DNA of 60,000 nt from Owenia fusiformis (taxonomy: Eukaryota; Annelida; Polychaeta; Sabellida; Oweniidae): positions 15,816,348 through 15,876,347 of the forward strand of contig CAIIXF020000006.1 of the NCBI GenBank assembly GCA_903813345.2, given 5' to 3'. The notes under the pieces were generated by a model. It saw only the letters and a program-made list of their open reading frames with translations. It had not been told where the DNA came from and ran no database searches. A program made the position numbers and the translations under genes. Numbering within the stretch: the first letter of the stretch is position 1; each line of letters starts with the position of its first letter. Of this stretch, positions 1 to 12,900 are shown one piece after another.

Positions 1-2932
1 CCTCTGAAAGAGCTAGATCTAAGGCTCTAGCTTTAGGCTAGTCTAAGTCCTATAGATCTAGTAGTCTAGGCCTAGAATCATAGCCCAGGCATAGGCCCGT
101 AAAAATGTAAAGAAATAAAGCTTACAGCATGTTCTGTAAGTGAATTTCAAAAGCTGGACCGGTACGGGTTAACGGTTTTATTTGAATTTAAAACAGCCAT
201 AACTTGCTCATTATTGACTTCCTCGTGTCTAATTTGAAATATATGATGCCTCCCGATGCTTTTAAGTACCCCAATTTTTTACAGATTTTTAAACGAACCA
301 AAACTCTCTAAATGCCATTTATGCTCTTTTCTCTCGAGAACGACTGTCTCATTTTCACGATAACTTTTATTTAGTACTTCTAACATATAAGATCTATTTT
401 TCCCCATCAAGGTATGATGTAAATGACATGCTATTTACATCTTGTGAGTTTCAATGACGCGCGTTTGATTTTATAAAAAAATGCCAAACTTTGTGACAAA
501 GAATTTCATCCTGCTTGCAGCGAGAAGACGGACCGGTTCGGGGCAATCTGCTTGCCGCGAGAAGACGGACCGGTTCGGGGCAATAGCCGATGAAATTCTT
601 TGTCACAAAGTTTGGCATTTTTTATAAAATCAAACCTCCTAAAAAGGACCCCTTCGAAAATGGCATTCTCCATTTAAGGGCAAAAAGGCGGAGTTATAAG
701 CGGACTGACACTTTCCTTAAATGGAGAAGTCTCGATGGATCTCGCTTAAACTCCGCCCCTTCTTCGTGAAAAATCACGTGAATTTCGGCTTTTGCTGGGG
801 CATATCCGGGCATCTCGGCTTCGAACCCAATCAGAAGTTTCAATTTTGACTGGCGCCGCATACATTATCTCAAGTCTCACCCAATATTTTTATGTATACA
901 TTAAACACATGTTGAGGAAGAAGTTTGAAATGCAATAACATCTAAAAGTTAGAGATTTGAAACAAGTCTGGCTATAAACCATGTAGGACATTTAAAGGGG
1001 AACTATCATTTTAAAATACCGAAAATTTAGGCCATTTTTGAAAACCTAAGCCTAGTTTCTGAAATAAAGGCCTAATTTTTCACAAAAATTGAGGCCTATA
1101 TTTGAAAATGAGACTATTTGAAGAACCAAATACTGTAGTCAGAAAATCAAGCAAATTTTTGAAGAGCAAAAAATCTTGAATCCACTCATGCCATAACACT
1201 TTAACCAAATGTTTGTGTTGTGATTGAGATATCTGCACATTCAGCTAGGAAGAAATTGAGTGTTATAAATGCCTTTCTTTGGGTGGGTTCCATTTAATTA
1301 AATCACAGGATATCTTAAAGATAACATGTTTAATTAGTGTTGACATGGCGTTAATGTACTGAGCTACACTGATCTTGAAATAAGTAGATTTGGATGCTTC
1401 CCAGCACATAGCATCATATATCTCACTAACATTGGACTAACTTGTGCTATACCCTGCTGTAAACTCAAAAATGTAACACCACCCTGCTGAAAATCTGTTT
1501 GTAAATTAGCTGTTAAACAGATGAAATATTGATATATTTTGACCAAAAAGGTCAAATTTGGATTCAGCGCACTGATGATAAAAAATGGCAAGATCACTGA
1601 GCATACTCTTATAGAATTATATTCTTAGTCAGATTTCCTTGCTCATTTCACCCTTTTTCATTCCATTCCAGCAAAACCTAAGATGTAAAGAATCATATTT
1701 ATGAGGTGACTCTCTCCAGTGGGAACATAATTCTTAGACACATTGCACAGTAAAGAGAACCGGATATTGTGTTAAAATAAGTTCCCATTCTCAACAAAAT
1801 TAGCCGGAAATAAAGCACCCTGATATTGTCTATTTTACAGACCTTGGGGACTAAAACATTATTGACAGTTGGACCATGTTAAATCTCACTTAGTCTAGGT
1901 CGGTCCTTCTCAACCATCATCTTGCTTACTAAAACCACCTCTTCTTTTTGGCACACATTCATTGTAAGCCTATTGAAGCACCCACTCAGCCTTTTGTCTG
2001 TTCATCTGTCTGTGCAACAACAATTTCACAATGAAGACTGCCATTATTAATCTGAACTTATGATCATATCCATTTTATGGGGTCCACATTGGTAATTTAC
2101 ATCATTGGCTTCTGCTTTTTTGTCTTTTTTCTGAGAAATTTGCTTTTTTGTCATCAAATATCCAAACAGAAGGAATCAGCAAGGGAGCCTACCAAATGGT
2201 GCCATTTTTGACTCGTGCATTCCAAAAAATTTAATAGGAAAAAACAATGGAGGACATTTTGATAGTAGAACTTTGAATTTATATAGTCAGGCTATAGTGA
2301 CATCTATAATTTGTTTGTGACCGCTATAAATATTCAAAGTTAAATAAGGAGGGGATAACCCTACCCTGATGAACCTCTAGGTCTTGAAAAGACACTATTC
2401 AAAACAGAAAACTGCACATTCAAATCTCATTGGAAATTGATGGAACTGAGATCAAAGATGCTATTATATTTTACACAATTCTTGATACCCACTGGGGTAA
2501 GATTAATTCCATACATGATAGTTAGAGTCTCATCAATCAATGTGAGACATTTCTTTGTAAAAACAGAGGAGGTGATCTCATTAAAGATTAACATAGCTTT
2601 CCAAGGAAGTGTGTGTCAGTTATCAGAAAGGAGTCAGATAAAATGGGTTTTGTGATGTTAAATGGGTTATGTTGCTGTTGTATCACTGTGGTAACTATTT
2701 ACTTCAAGAAGATGTCACCTTGACTACTTCTGTAACTATGGCTATGGCTACCAATAGATTACATTATCTGTAAATACATACTGTATCCATGTTCCTATCT
2801 TGTAACTATGACACCATATCGCTCTGGTTACCATATTACTCTGAGCACAGAATAACTTGAATTAACCTCTACTTGAAAATAAATTTTCTACTCAATTCAA
2901 AATGGCAATCATTATTCCCACAAATTGTAATT
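1..2932. other. no gene seen; repeat-rich left end
   Basis: Apart from the hairpin at 464-634 and a smaller inverted pair at about 670-760 (CTCCATTTAAGG against CCTTAAATGGAG, GGCGGAGT against ACTCCGCC), I see no exon with coding character. The short open frames here have no recognisable peptide. Confidence 0.6.
464..634. repeat. long hairpin with a duplicated 37-bp loop
   Basis: Arms 464-510 and 589-634 are inverted copies differing mainly by one A/T in a run. Between them lie two 37-bp direct repeats (511-547 and 548-584), each starting CTGCTTGC and containing GACCGGTTCGGGGCAAT, with one mismatch. This is a foldback or MITE-like element. Confidence 0.85.
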
Positions 2933-4224
2933 CACGGTGTATAACCCAAACGCTCCTACATGCACGGCGGAGCGTTTCATTTACGCGGAAACGCTCCAGA
3001 GCGAAATAAAATGGCGGCTAATGAAGATTCCACTATGACCGTAAGTATTGTTTTTCTCGTTTCTCTTACATATCATATGTTATGGTGAAATATTATGTAC
3101 CATTCGATGAACAATACCGTAAGCAAATATCTTATTTATTCAACTTCTGGTGGTAAACTGTTATTTGCTTGATCAAAGCTCGGTAGTGTAGATCGAACGA
3201 ATCTGAAGATGACGATTTGACCACAAATTACGAATTAAACTAGTATTTCTATGAAAACGTTAATCTTTCTGTTAAAGTAGTAGATCACAAACTCGTATAT
3301 TCTCATTTCCTAAAATCCCAGTCCAAATCCATTACTTGTTCTCGAAAAATCACTTGTTTTCCTCAAAACGCTCCATCGATTTAGAACACAATTTTAGAAA
3401 CGCTCTTACCATTTTGTTTTGATATCATTTTCAGATTATTAGAGAAGAGTTCCGAATTGAATCTATCTCTCAAAAACGTGTTGTACTTGTTAGGCAAATT
3501 GAAACATCTGAACCTGGTGGTGCTAAACGTGCAACTAGCTGATTTAAGCCTACATTAGATGATGTCATGCCTACATGTGTGCTAAATCATAAAACTATAG
3601 AAAAAAACTAAAATTTATATGTGAATTAATCTTTCTTCTTTTGATGCCAAGGGGTATAATAGATCTTTTCTTTCTCTTCCTGAAAAGGAAAGGCAAGCTA
3701 TATATTTCCTAAACTGATCTAGACTACCGGAGCGTTTCCAGTTCACTGTGTTAACCAGATCGGAGCGTTTCTTGAATATGAGAATGTCATCATTTCTCAG
3801 ACTGGATTTTCGGTCATCAAATCACTATTACGATGATGTATGGTGCGTTGAAGCATTGGAATTTGACTAAAATATACGTTGGTTCTCTAATCTTGGCTCA
3901 ACTAATCACATGTATCGACAAAAGGGGTTTTGACCGGTAGAATGACAAATACGTTTTTGAATTTTGATAACAATACTGCTTCGTACAGCTCTTCCTAATT
4001 GCTTCAAACGTCAACAGTCAGCCAAGTACAACATGAATATCACACCCATCGAATGGTATACTCGAAATATGGAACTCATACCTCTTATTCCCATTATTGG
4101 GGAAATCGTCAGACGGCTCATCATTCCCGCCAGCCAGTTTTCCTACTCCGGAGCGTTTCTTTGTTTAATTTCAGTAATGAAACGCTCCGTCGTGCATGTA
4201 GGAGCGTTTGGCTTATACACCGTG
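2933..4224. mobile_element. DNA transposon with 49-bp inverted ends and TAATT target duplication
   Basis: The ends 2933-2981 and 4176-4224 are inverted copies with two mismatches, both starting CACGGTGTATAA. TAATT flanks both ends (2928-2932 and 4225-4229). The nonamer GGAGCGTTT or its complement occurs nine times inside, clustered near the ends. A CAC-type heptamer and a 5-bp duplication are features of Transib-like elements, but no transposase core is present and the family is unassigned. It is probably non-autonomous. It lies upstream of the RASSF coding exons. Confidence 0.85.
3011..3542 (+). CDS. possible two-exon 45-residue gene inside the transposon
   Basis: ATGGCGGCTAATG at 3011 opens ten codons ending at a perfect donor (GTAAGT, 3041). 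An acceptor TTTTCAG at 3434 leads to 35 open codons (start IIREEFRIESISQKR) and TGA at 3540-3542; phase 0 fits. It matches no family I know. It may be the remains of a transposon gene or a captured exon. Confidence 0.35.
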
Positions 4225-4229
4225 TAATT

Positions 4230-7200
4230 TCAATAACTTAGATACCAGCTATACAATGTTTTTATAATGTTATTATTCTAATATTTTTGTTTCTTGCCTA
4301 TCTATAATTTATAGTTGACCATTAATTTGTTTCATTGTGCATTTTTCAATGTCTGCTACAAGTAAGTCACTTTGACCTGTATATTATATTTATCAAAAAT
4401 CATTTTCTGAATAATTACAAATTAATTTTGGGCAGTGTTTCACAACTTAAATTCTGTTTCTGAGAACAATTCAAGATAAAGATCATCCACATCAATCAAA
4501 CTAAAAATAACTTTTAACTTTTCCATCCAGTTCAATATTTTGATTGACAGTTCTATTTTTGGAAGTGAAATTGATGGCTTGTGTTAAAACTCCAAGGTCA
4601 AGCTGATCTGGTCACTCTCTAATGCAATTTAAAATCAGATTTTCATAGAAATAGATCAATTCTATCTTTATATTTCTCAGTCAAAACATATTTATAGAAA
4701 AAATGACCTTCCAAACCATTCTTGTCTATCTAATAGCAGTTTAAGTAAGAGGTTTTGATCATGATTTCTATTGTCTGAAAAAGGTTTTTTGAGTGTTTTG
4801 TCAAAAACAAATCTCAAATCTTCACAAGTTCAGGGTTTCATTTGGTTTTAATGAGGCACTTTTAATGAATATCAGACCTCAAAATGACATAATATCACTG
4901 GTCTGATCACGGCTCTTTTACTTATTGTTATGAACATTTGTCATGATTTTTGTAGACACCTCATTTAACATCAAAATGATGAGTGATTTGTGGTTTTGTT
5001 CGGTGGGATTTGCCAATCCATGGGATGCTGTTTTCTAGTTTATTTTAAATTGTATAAATTGATTCTTTTTGCATCTTAGTGTTGCTTATTAAAACACTTC
5101 TGGATCTATTTGAGTAAGTCAGTACCTTTACTTAGATTATGGAAGGTACAAAATAGCATTGATGATTGATTTGAAACGTTAATAATAAATTCTTCATTCA
5201 TCATGATATCAAATGTGACTCTCCACCTGAGTTTAACCTTGAAGCCATGCTCATCTATCTCAGGAATGCTACCCTTCACAAGATCTTCATTTATACTCTT
5301 TGAATCAGATATCATTCTTTAATATATCCTATGTTATGAGAACATTTTGTCAGAAAATCACATTATAATACATTTTCTGCATATACCTAACTAACAACCA
5401 TTTTAGACCATTAATATCCCATGAAAGATTCCATTTGAGACCATTGAGTTTTTATCAGCATCAAAACTGTAAAATCATATGTTATACTCAGAAGGTAGGG
5501 TGTAGTGTAGCTAGCCAGTGGGACTTCAGGGTACATTAATGCCAGGAGTGTGATTAATGAGAGAGCCAGAGAGATGAGCAACTTATCTCCATGGTAACAT
5601 TGTTGTGATGTTACACTATCTCTGTAAGATCAGCATGAAGCTCATTTTCATAAGTGTCAGGAACACTTCATCTGAAGCCAATTCAAGTGTCAAGTACAGT
5701 ACAGTAAAAATAATCCAAGGTGAATGCTACTGAGACTAGCAAAATATTTTATATGTGAGGTTTTCACATCATGAATTACCATGGCAACAGCTTGGTTTAT
5801 TCATATTCATATATTTATTTGTTTACTTAGCTTTTCAGAATGATGTTGTTTTACTATATTACCCAAGCAAAAATATTGTCAAATTGATAGAATTCTATCA
5901 AGAAGAATATGTTGTTACAATCTTGTAGTCATAACAACATAAAATGCTGAGGATGTTGTTTCACCTTTGGGGGGTTTTCATGATACTTTTGACATTTTCA
6001 CCTTCTAATTCTGGGTTGTTTTACAACAAGATTGAATAACTATAGTTTACCCTTCATATGAGTTGAACTAAACTCTTAAATAAAAGATTATTCTTTGATT
6101 TAGCATTTATCCTATCAGAACATGTAGTCAGAGAATCCAAAAATTATTTTTTCCCTATGAAAAGCTAATATTCATTTCACATTCAAACTGCCATAAGAGG
6201 ACATGAAAGATTCTTTTGAGCCCTTTCAAATCCAATCAGCATCAAAACTGCTAAAATCATATGTAATATTGTTATAAAAATCAGAGAGTGGTTTCACTTG
6301 CTAAAGGGGTTTTAGGGTATTCTTGAGTTAGTGATTCTATGTAAAAACAACGCAGCATGAGGAATATCTGCTCACTACACGTGTTGATATTTCTTTGGTG
6401 TTTTGATATGATACCAGAGAGCCTGCCCACTGAGCAGTAATAAAAATATGTCTATATGAATTAGACTATCAAAAGTTGGAGGCATATAAGAAACTAAAGG
6501 ATTTAAGTTATCTCTGGATATATTGATTAGATAGGTAAGGTAAAATACTGAGATGGAGTATATAATAGAATTATGTCTATTGAAGTGTATTATGACCTGT
6601 ATTGGAATATACTATGTGACTAACTGAGCACCTCTGGAAGTCTGTTTTATCTGAAATGGGAACATGCCTATTCCAGATTATGTTAAATTTGAAGACGTTT
6701 ACATCTTAGATTTTAAAGATATAGGTGGCAAGAAATTTAATGGTATTATTTTTCTATCATCTAATTTTGTATATTAATTGAAATGGTACCTTCAAATGAA
6801 ATCATTTAAATTAAATACATCATGTATCAAGGGATAGAATTTTTTGAAACTTTTTGGTCAGGAGCATTTGACCTCAGAACATTATTTTTATCATGAACAT
6901 GCAAACTGAATTTTTCAGAACAGTTCAGAATAGTCTACTTTTTGAACAATTTGAAACAAAAAGTCAAAATTGATATGATTATTGGGCTATTGGCCATAAA
7001 ATAAAAGAACTAACACAATTAACTGTTTTATTGTAGCTGAGTTTAATGATCAAAACCAATATTGTCGAGTCAACAGCCAGTTCCAAAATTGTGTTGAATT
7101 TATCCAGTGTATCTTCAACTGCAATAATTTTGTATCAGTTTCGCACAAAAGCTATCAGTACAATTATCATGAGTACATTCTGAGATCGAGAAATTATTTT

Positions 7201-8369
7201 GATAGATTTTCAAGTGTTTCTACTTAACTGAAATAACTGAATTCTGCTGTTAAGACTGAACATACTTCATCTTCCCATCTTTTATTTGGTCTTTTTGAGA
7301 TAGCATACCTCTGATTGGATAAGATATGATCAGGTGATATTATATTATCGTCAACTGTTTGGCTGAAGGTAACACAAATACAAGACATAATTTGTGTCTG
7401 GTGGCTATAAACTACAGGCTCATCTACTTTCCTCTAATAGTACATGGGTGTCCCCTATACAGAAGATTATATTAGAAGAACAATATGCGAAAGCTGATAC
7501 ATGCGCTATTAGGTCTCATCCACTTATCACGATCTCGTTTAAAGTGAGAAATAATTATGATGACTTCAATTTCTGTTCCCTGAACAGGAAGCTCTCTTTT
7601 AAGAAGCAAAGTCAAATGAATGCAATGCAAAGGGTAACGTTTCTGTATCATTCACTAAAACTTTGGTGCAAGTAATAATTGTGAATTATTATTTTCAACT
7701 TAGCAAACAACAATGAAAAATTTTGAAAACATACTTTTTCATGGGTGTTACAAGCTTCAGGCAACTGCCGTACTAAAATATTACAGAAACACTATTCAGA
7801 CTATATTTTTAACTGAAACTGTGAAAATAAAGTCTAACCTTCCCATTACATCCTCTTTATCAAAACTGCTTATCTAAATCTGCTCCGCCATTTTGGAAAA
7901 AACATAATGGTTATCACATTGTGTGAAATCAGATTAGATATTTTACAATCTACTCACATCCTTACTTAATCATTTTCTTGGGAAAAAATGGCTCCCAAGG
8001 GTTGAAGATGTACTCATAAAAATTGCCTTGCTGAAAATTTAAGCAAATTTATTTTTTGTGTCCCTTATCTTGAGACAAGGCTATGCATCATAAATATTCA
8101 GTTCATTAACCTGCTTTAGTTTATTATCTTGTAAGTTAAACATGGTAAAGGACAGTAAGAAACATATCTTTTTAAACTAAATACATTGGTGATCATGTAT
8201 AGCTATATACAGTCAGTGATATGAAATTATGTTAGATTCATCAACAAATTTGAATTTGAATGAAGATCAATTTGAATAAAATGAAATAAAAACAATGGAT
8301 TTAGAAACATCACAGCTGATTTTTTATGTCTGAGCATTTTTTTAAAACGTATTTGTTTTGTATTTCCAG
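4230..8369. other. upstream or 5' intronic sequence of the RASSF gene
   Basis: No supported exon. TTTTGTTCGGTGGGATTTGC at about 4994 is shared with the repeat ending near 39250. A minus-strand frame at 5106-5315 looks slightly protein-like but lacks clear splice sites. A 5' UTR exon of the RASSF gene may lie here. Confidence 0.5.
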
Positions 8370-9955
8370 ATTGTTATGACAACGACAACAACTACAAAGC
8401 GGTGATGGAGTTAAAAGTCTGGGTTGAAGGAATCCAGCGTGTAATATGTGGTGTTACCGAGGTAACCACATGCCAGGATGTAGTCATTGCACTGGCTCAT
8501 GCTACGGGGAAAACAGGACGCTTTACCCTAGCTGAAAAGTGGCGGGATAATGAGAGATTACTTGCTCCGACTGATAACCCCCTTAAAGTCCTACACAAGT
8601 GGGGTGAATATGCCACTGATGTGCAATTTGTTTTACGCCATTCTGATAAGACAGCTAAATCTCATAATAAACCAGCGGAAGATTCACCTGGAAGCAGTAG
8701 CTCAGATAATTCACAAAATAAACAGTTCTCTCATAATTTCTCCCCGGGAGGGAGACCTTCAGCTGCTGATGTTCAACAATCAGGCCTCAAAAAATCGCTG
8801 ACATTTAGTGGAGCCCATAATTATTTTGCACCTCAGAAATATGCAAAAGGACAACCAGGGCCCCCTATTGCTGAAAATTCGAACTTGCCAATACCAACTG
8901 AGCCACCTCCGTATAACACATTGCAGCCACCAGCCTATAGCGCAATAGATCAGCAACGAAAGCAACACTTTAGATTAGGGCCTCAATATAACAGTTTACC
9001 AGATAGATCAACATCACGTCCTGGACTCATGAAGCCTGGAATAAATACTCAAAAGACCAGTACTCAACCAACAGGTACTCAAGAGAGGACTCAACTGGAA
9101 AATGAACCTCTTAACAATAATAATTCTAAATCAATCATATCACCATATAATACTTTAGAGAAACAGCCTCATGGGAAGCCACCTCTCTCAAGGAAATCAC
9201 CTGGACCCTCACCAATGAATAGTCTCGACCGGAAAAAATATGGACCTTCAACTATAAATAGTTTGGACCGGAAACAGCATGGACCCTCATCTATGAATAA
9301 CATGGACCGGAAACAGTATGGACCTTCACAAATTAATAGCTTGGACAGGAAACAACCACCAAGCTACACTAAAGCTATTTTGTCAAAAAGTCCACAGGTT
9401 TCGTTGGATACCACTACAAAGAGCGTGTTCTCGCGGCAGCCTCATGTACATGCCAGTAGATCTAGTCCTAGTGTAAGTAGTCCTCATGGGAGATCTAGTC
9501 CCCATGGTTCACTACAAAGTCCTAATAGTTCAACAGAAAGTCCCCGTGGCTCTCTACAAAGTCCTACTGGATCTATTGGGTCCCCTTATAGTCCAAGCTC
9601 AAACTCTACATTTAGCTATCACTCTACTGGATCAGGGTCCCTGTCTAGACTCAGCCCAAAGGTTTATACACAGCCACCTACTAAACTTCACACACCCGAG
9701 GTGTACACCCCCGAGGTTCAAGGAAATAGTCCTCAGATTACCCCTCGCTATAGTCATAATCAACACCAGGGGGGAGAGCTCTTACATCAGAACAACACAG
9801 CTCCAAATCTCCCTATATATCATAGTCAGAGTCCTAGTGGGTCTTCTATACATACAAGTAGCTCCAGGGAGGGAGGCATGGAGGAGTATGACTTGGACAA
9901 AAACTTACCAGATGTCACTCAAGATACAACTGATAGTGGATACAATGAAAAAGAG
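8370..9955 (+). CDS. RASSF8: RASSF exon with RA domain and 13-residue repeats
   Basis: The exon begins after a TATTTCCAG acceptor, has 35 nt of 5' UTR, and starts at ATG 8405, matching the family start MELKVWV. The GTG directly before the ATG is not the start. Codons 1-517 end in phase 0 before GTGAGA at 9956; translation past this point gives only eight more residues and a stop. Residues 271-322 hold four tandem 13-residue units of the type MNSLDRKxYGPSx, followed by Ser-Pro-rich repeats ([10 protein letters not shown]) up to about residue 420. The insert is predicted to be disordered and rich in possible proline-directed phosphorylation sites (inference). Confidence 0.9.
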
Positions 9956-12900
9956 GTGAGAATCAGAAATGATAATGAATGATTTTAATCTTCGACTTTC
10001 AAAAAAATAAAAATGTAGTGTAAATAAAGAATAATTTACAAGAGTCATCGCACATTATTGAGTTTTCATGTTATTTAGCAAGTTTTTTAAAAATGAGAAA
10101 AATGACTTGCAATGTTGTGCTCAGTTTAAAACAGACCACTGAGAATGGCTCATTGTACTCATTTACATGAACTTCATTTCTTGTTTGTATGCCCTAGACT
10201 GCGTCAAAGTTCAGGTAGCTTAACTTTACATTGATCTACCTAGCATTGAAGCAATGATTGATATAAAGCAACCATTGAAAAATTGAAAATGACCTTAGAT
10301 TTTGAAAATTCCTACTTATTTCCTACTTAAAATAGATAAATTAGAAAAAAAATGGGAAACTCTACATCTCCACTTACTTCCTAGAGCCACACACACGACT
10401 GGTTTTCATGTCAGATGAAATTATAAGAGAAAACATTCATTATTTATTTTAATTATAGCTCTAATAACGCATAGTGATTAATACAGAACTTCAAGAGTTA
10501 TGCAGCACTCTTGTTAAAGAGGGTCAATATAACTTATAAATTGCTCCAAGAAAAATAAATGTTATTACATATTATCAACTATCTTGATCCTTGGTCAGGG
10601 GATATATCAAAATATAGCAAAATTGAGTCCTAAAAATCACAAGTGATATAATTTGGGAATTATTGATTGTAGAGAATATTTTAGAGTCCACGATTTCACT
10701 TAGTTCGGTATGAAAATAGGTTTCTTAAAAACAGTACAAGATGAAAAAATGCTATCATTGACTATTTAGGGAATGTTTGTGTCATTGATAAGGGATGTTG
10801 TCCAAATGTTGAGAGTTGTAGAAGAAGAAAGATAATTTTGTCAGCAAGTAAATGAAGATTATTTGTTTAAAATGTTTGGCAACATTTTCAAATTTTTGTT
10901 ATGGGGAGCAATGGGTAGGCAGTTTGACCATAATGGAATTACATTTTTTTTCTCGATTTGGAATAACATTTTTTTCTTGATTTGTTTACATTTTGTTTTT
11001 TTCCACTTACATTGAGATTTTGACAACATCCCATGCAAGTTTGTGTATCTATGTTTATATGTACAAGCTTGAATACCTAACAGTATATAAAATGTTTCCT
11101 GTCAAAATAATCTGAAAATAATCTTGTAAATTCAAGAATAGCTCCTTCACTTGAACTTTTCTCCGTCAATTCAATGCTGTATTGAAAAATCATAGAAAAA
11201 CATTGAAAAAATCTCCAATGTTGTTTTTTCTTATGTGTCATCATGTAGAAACTTAAGTTGAAAAATTTGTGAACACCTTTGAAAATGACACCAGAATTAC
11301 GTATCTTTTACGCCAGATGGTAGCTGGCAGGGATGATAGGTGACAGAATGACTCAGAGATGATACTTTTGCTATTACTAATGCTCTCGTTACAAAATACT
11401 GTCTCATGTTCAAAAATCTGCAAATAATGATGATAGTGATGATGATGATGATGATGATTTGAACTTTGATTTTCTGCTTATAAGCTAAAAATGTTCAGAA
11501 CTTATTCGATTTAGATTTTAGAAAGATTACATTGCAGATCATCTATCCAAAAAAATATTGAGATTGAATAATGACAAAGATCCAGAGAGGGACATCCTGA
11601 AAGCATATCTTGTCTAAATATTACATCAACGTTTAGGAACATCTAGATTCAGATCAGAAAATTGGATTGAATTGATATTAATGCCAGTTTGACAAAACAC
11701 CGGATTCAATTATGACAGCAAATGGGATAATGTCATATTAAATCACTTGAGCTTGATCTTCGATTTCCATAAAACTATTGAAGTTGATTGGGCTGTTATG
11801 AAAAATAATAATTAGCAGACATAATAATCAAGCAAGTAAAATGGTATGTATGATTTTCTCGTTTCTATTAAACATTTTATCGTACGAAGAAATTAAGAAT
11901 GCTTATGAATTGCAAGTCCTAGATGAAGTACAGTATGTCATATTTCAAACGAATTGGCACTCTCATTTTAATTGCTCTTGTGATTGGCTTTTTCATATCT
12001 ATTTTTTAATTTTTCTAGAGTATGTTATGCTATTGTTAAGTGTTTTTAAATTAGGCGCACAATCATAAGAAATAATCAAAATTAAAGAAAATCAATAGCA
12101 ATAGCAAATGGTAATAGTTTCATTTTATATGAGTTTATGTGCAGCTGTATATTTTAGAAGTAATAAAATGTGGGGAGAGGTGCCTAAGGGGACCTTTTAA
12201 TAATGCTATATGCTTCAATTCATGTCATATAGGGACCCCTGTTACTGGCAGATAAGGTGACATTATGGACCTTTAATTCTCATTGTAACTCAGACGTCAA
12301 ATAACAGCTCCTCTCAATCAAATTTAGACGAGGAAAGTATCAATATTTATATTCCCCGATTTTCGTATGTACAGCATTTTGCACAGATGAATTGATTAAT
12401 AATTCAATTTTCCAATTCAGAATTCAAAGATTTGAAATTCTCACCTTTTTATAGTTAATGTATATTTTGGGTATGTATCAGTATTCTCTATACAATGTTT
12501 AATTCAAGATGAGCTTTGGATTATACATGATTTGATCTGAAAGGGTAGAGCAGAACTGATTCACTTATGCAACATAAAAATTCTGTGTTTGTACAATAGA
12601 CATAACTCTAAGAGACAATCTTGTCTCACTGACTTCTAAGTTCATAAATACAATGACATGGGATGTATTTAATAGGAATTATTCATTTTGAGATGATTGG
12701 ACTCGCTGAACATAAAAAAAAACTAGCGATTATTATTTAGTAAAATAAACTAGTTGCGTAAATAAGATTAAATTAGGACTGATCCAAATTACAGCGAGCA
12801 TGTAATAAGCTACAAGAGGACCTATTTATTTCAATCTCATTTTTAACTTCATTCCATCTATGGGATTACCAATGGAGGATGAGTGGAAATTATCATCCAC

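Noticed and set aside
2933-4224. Assigning the transposon to Transib/RAG
   Set aside because: Only the CAC heptamer-like end and the 5-bp duplication fit. I see no nonamer at a 12- or 23-bp spacing and no transposase core, so the family is left open.
5106-5315. Minus-strand 69-residue frame as a gene
   Set aside because: The peptide looks mildly protein-like but has no convincing splice sites, partner exon or known motif.
9486-9959. 157-residue + strand frame inside the RASSF exon
   Set aside because: It is an overlapping frame of the repeat-rich RASSF coding sequence, with no recognisable peptide.
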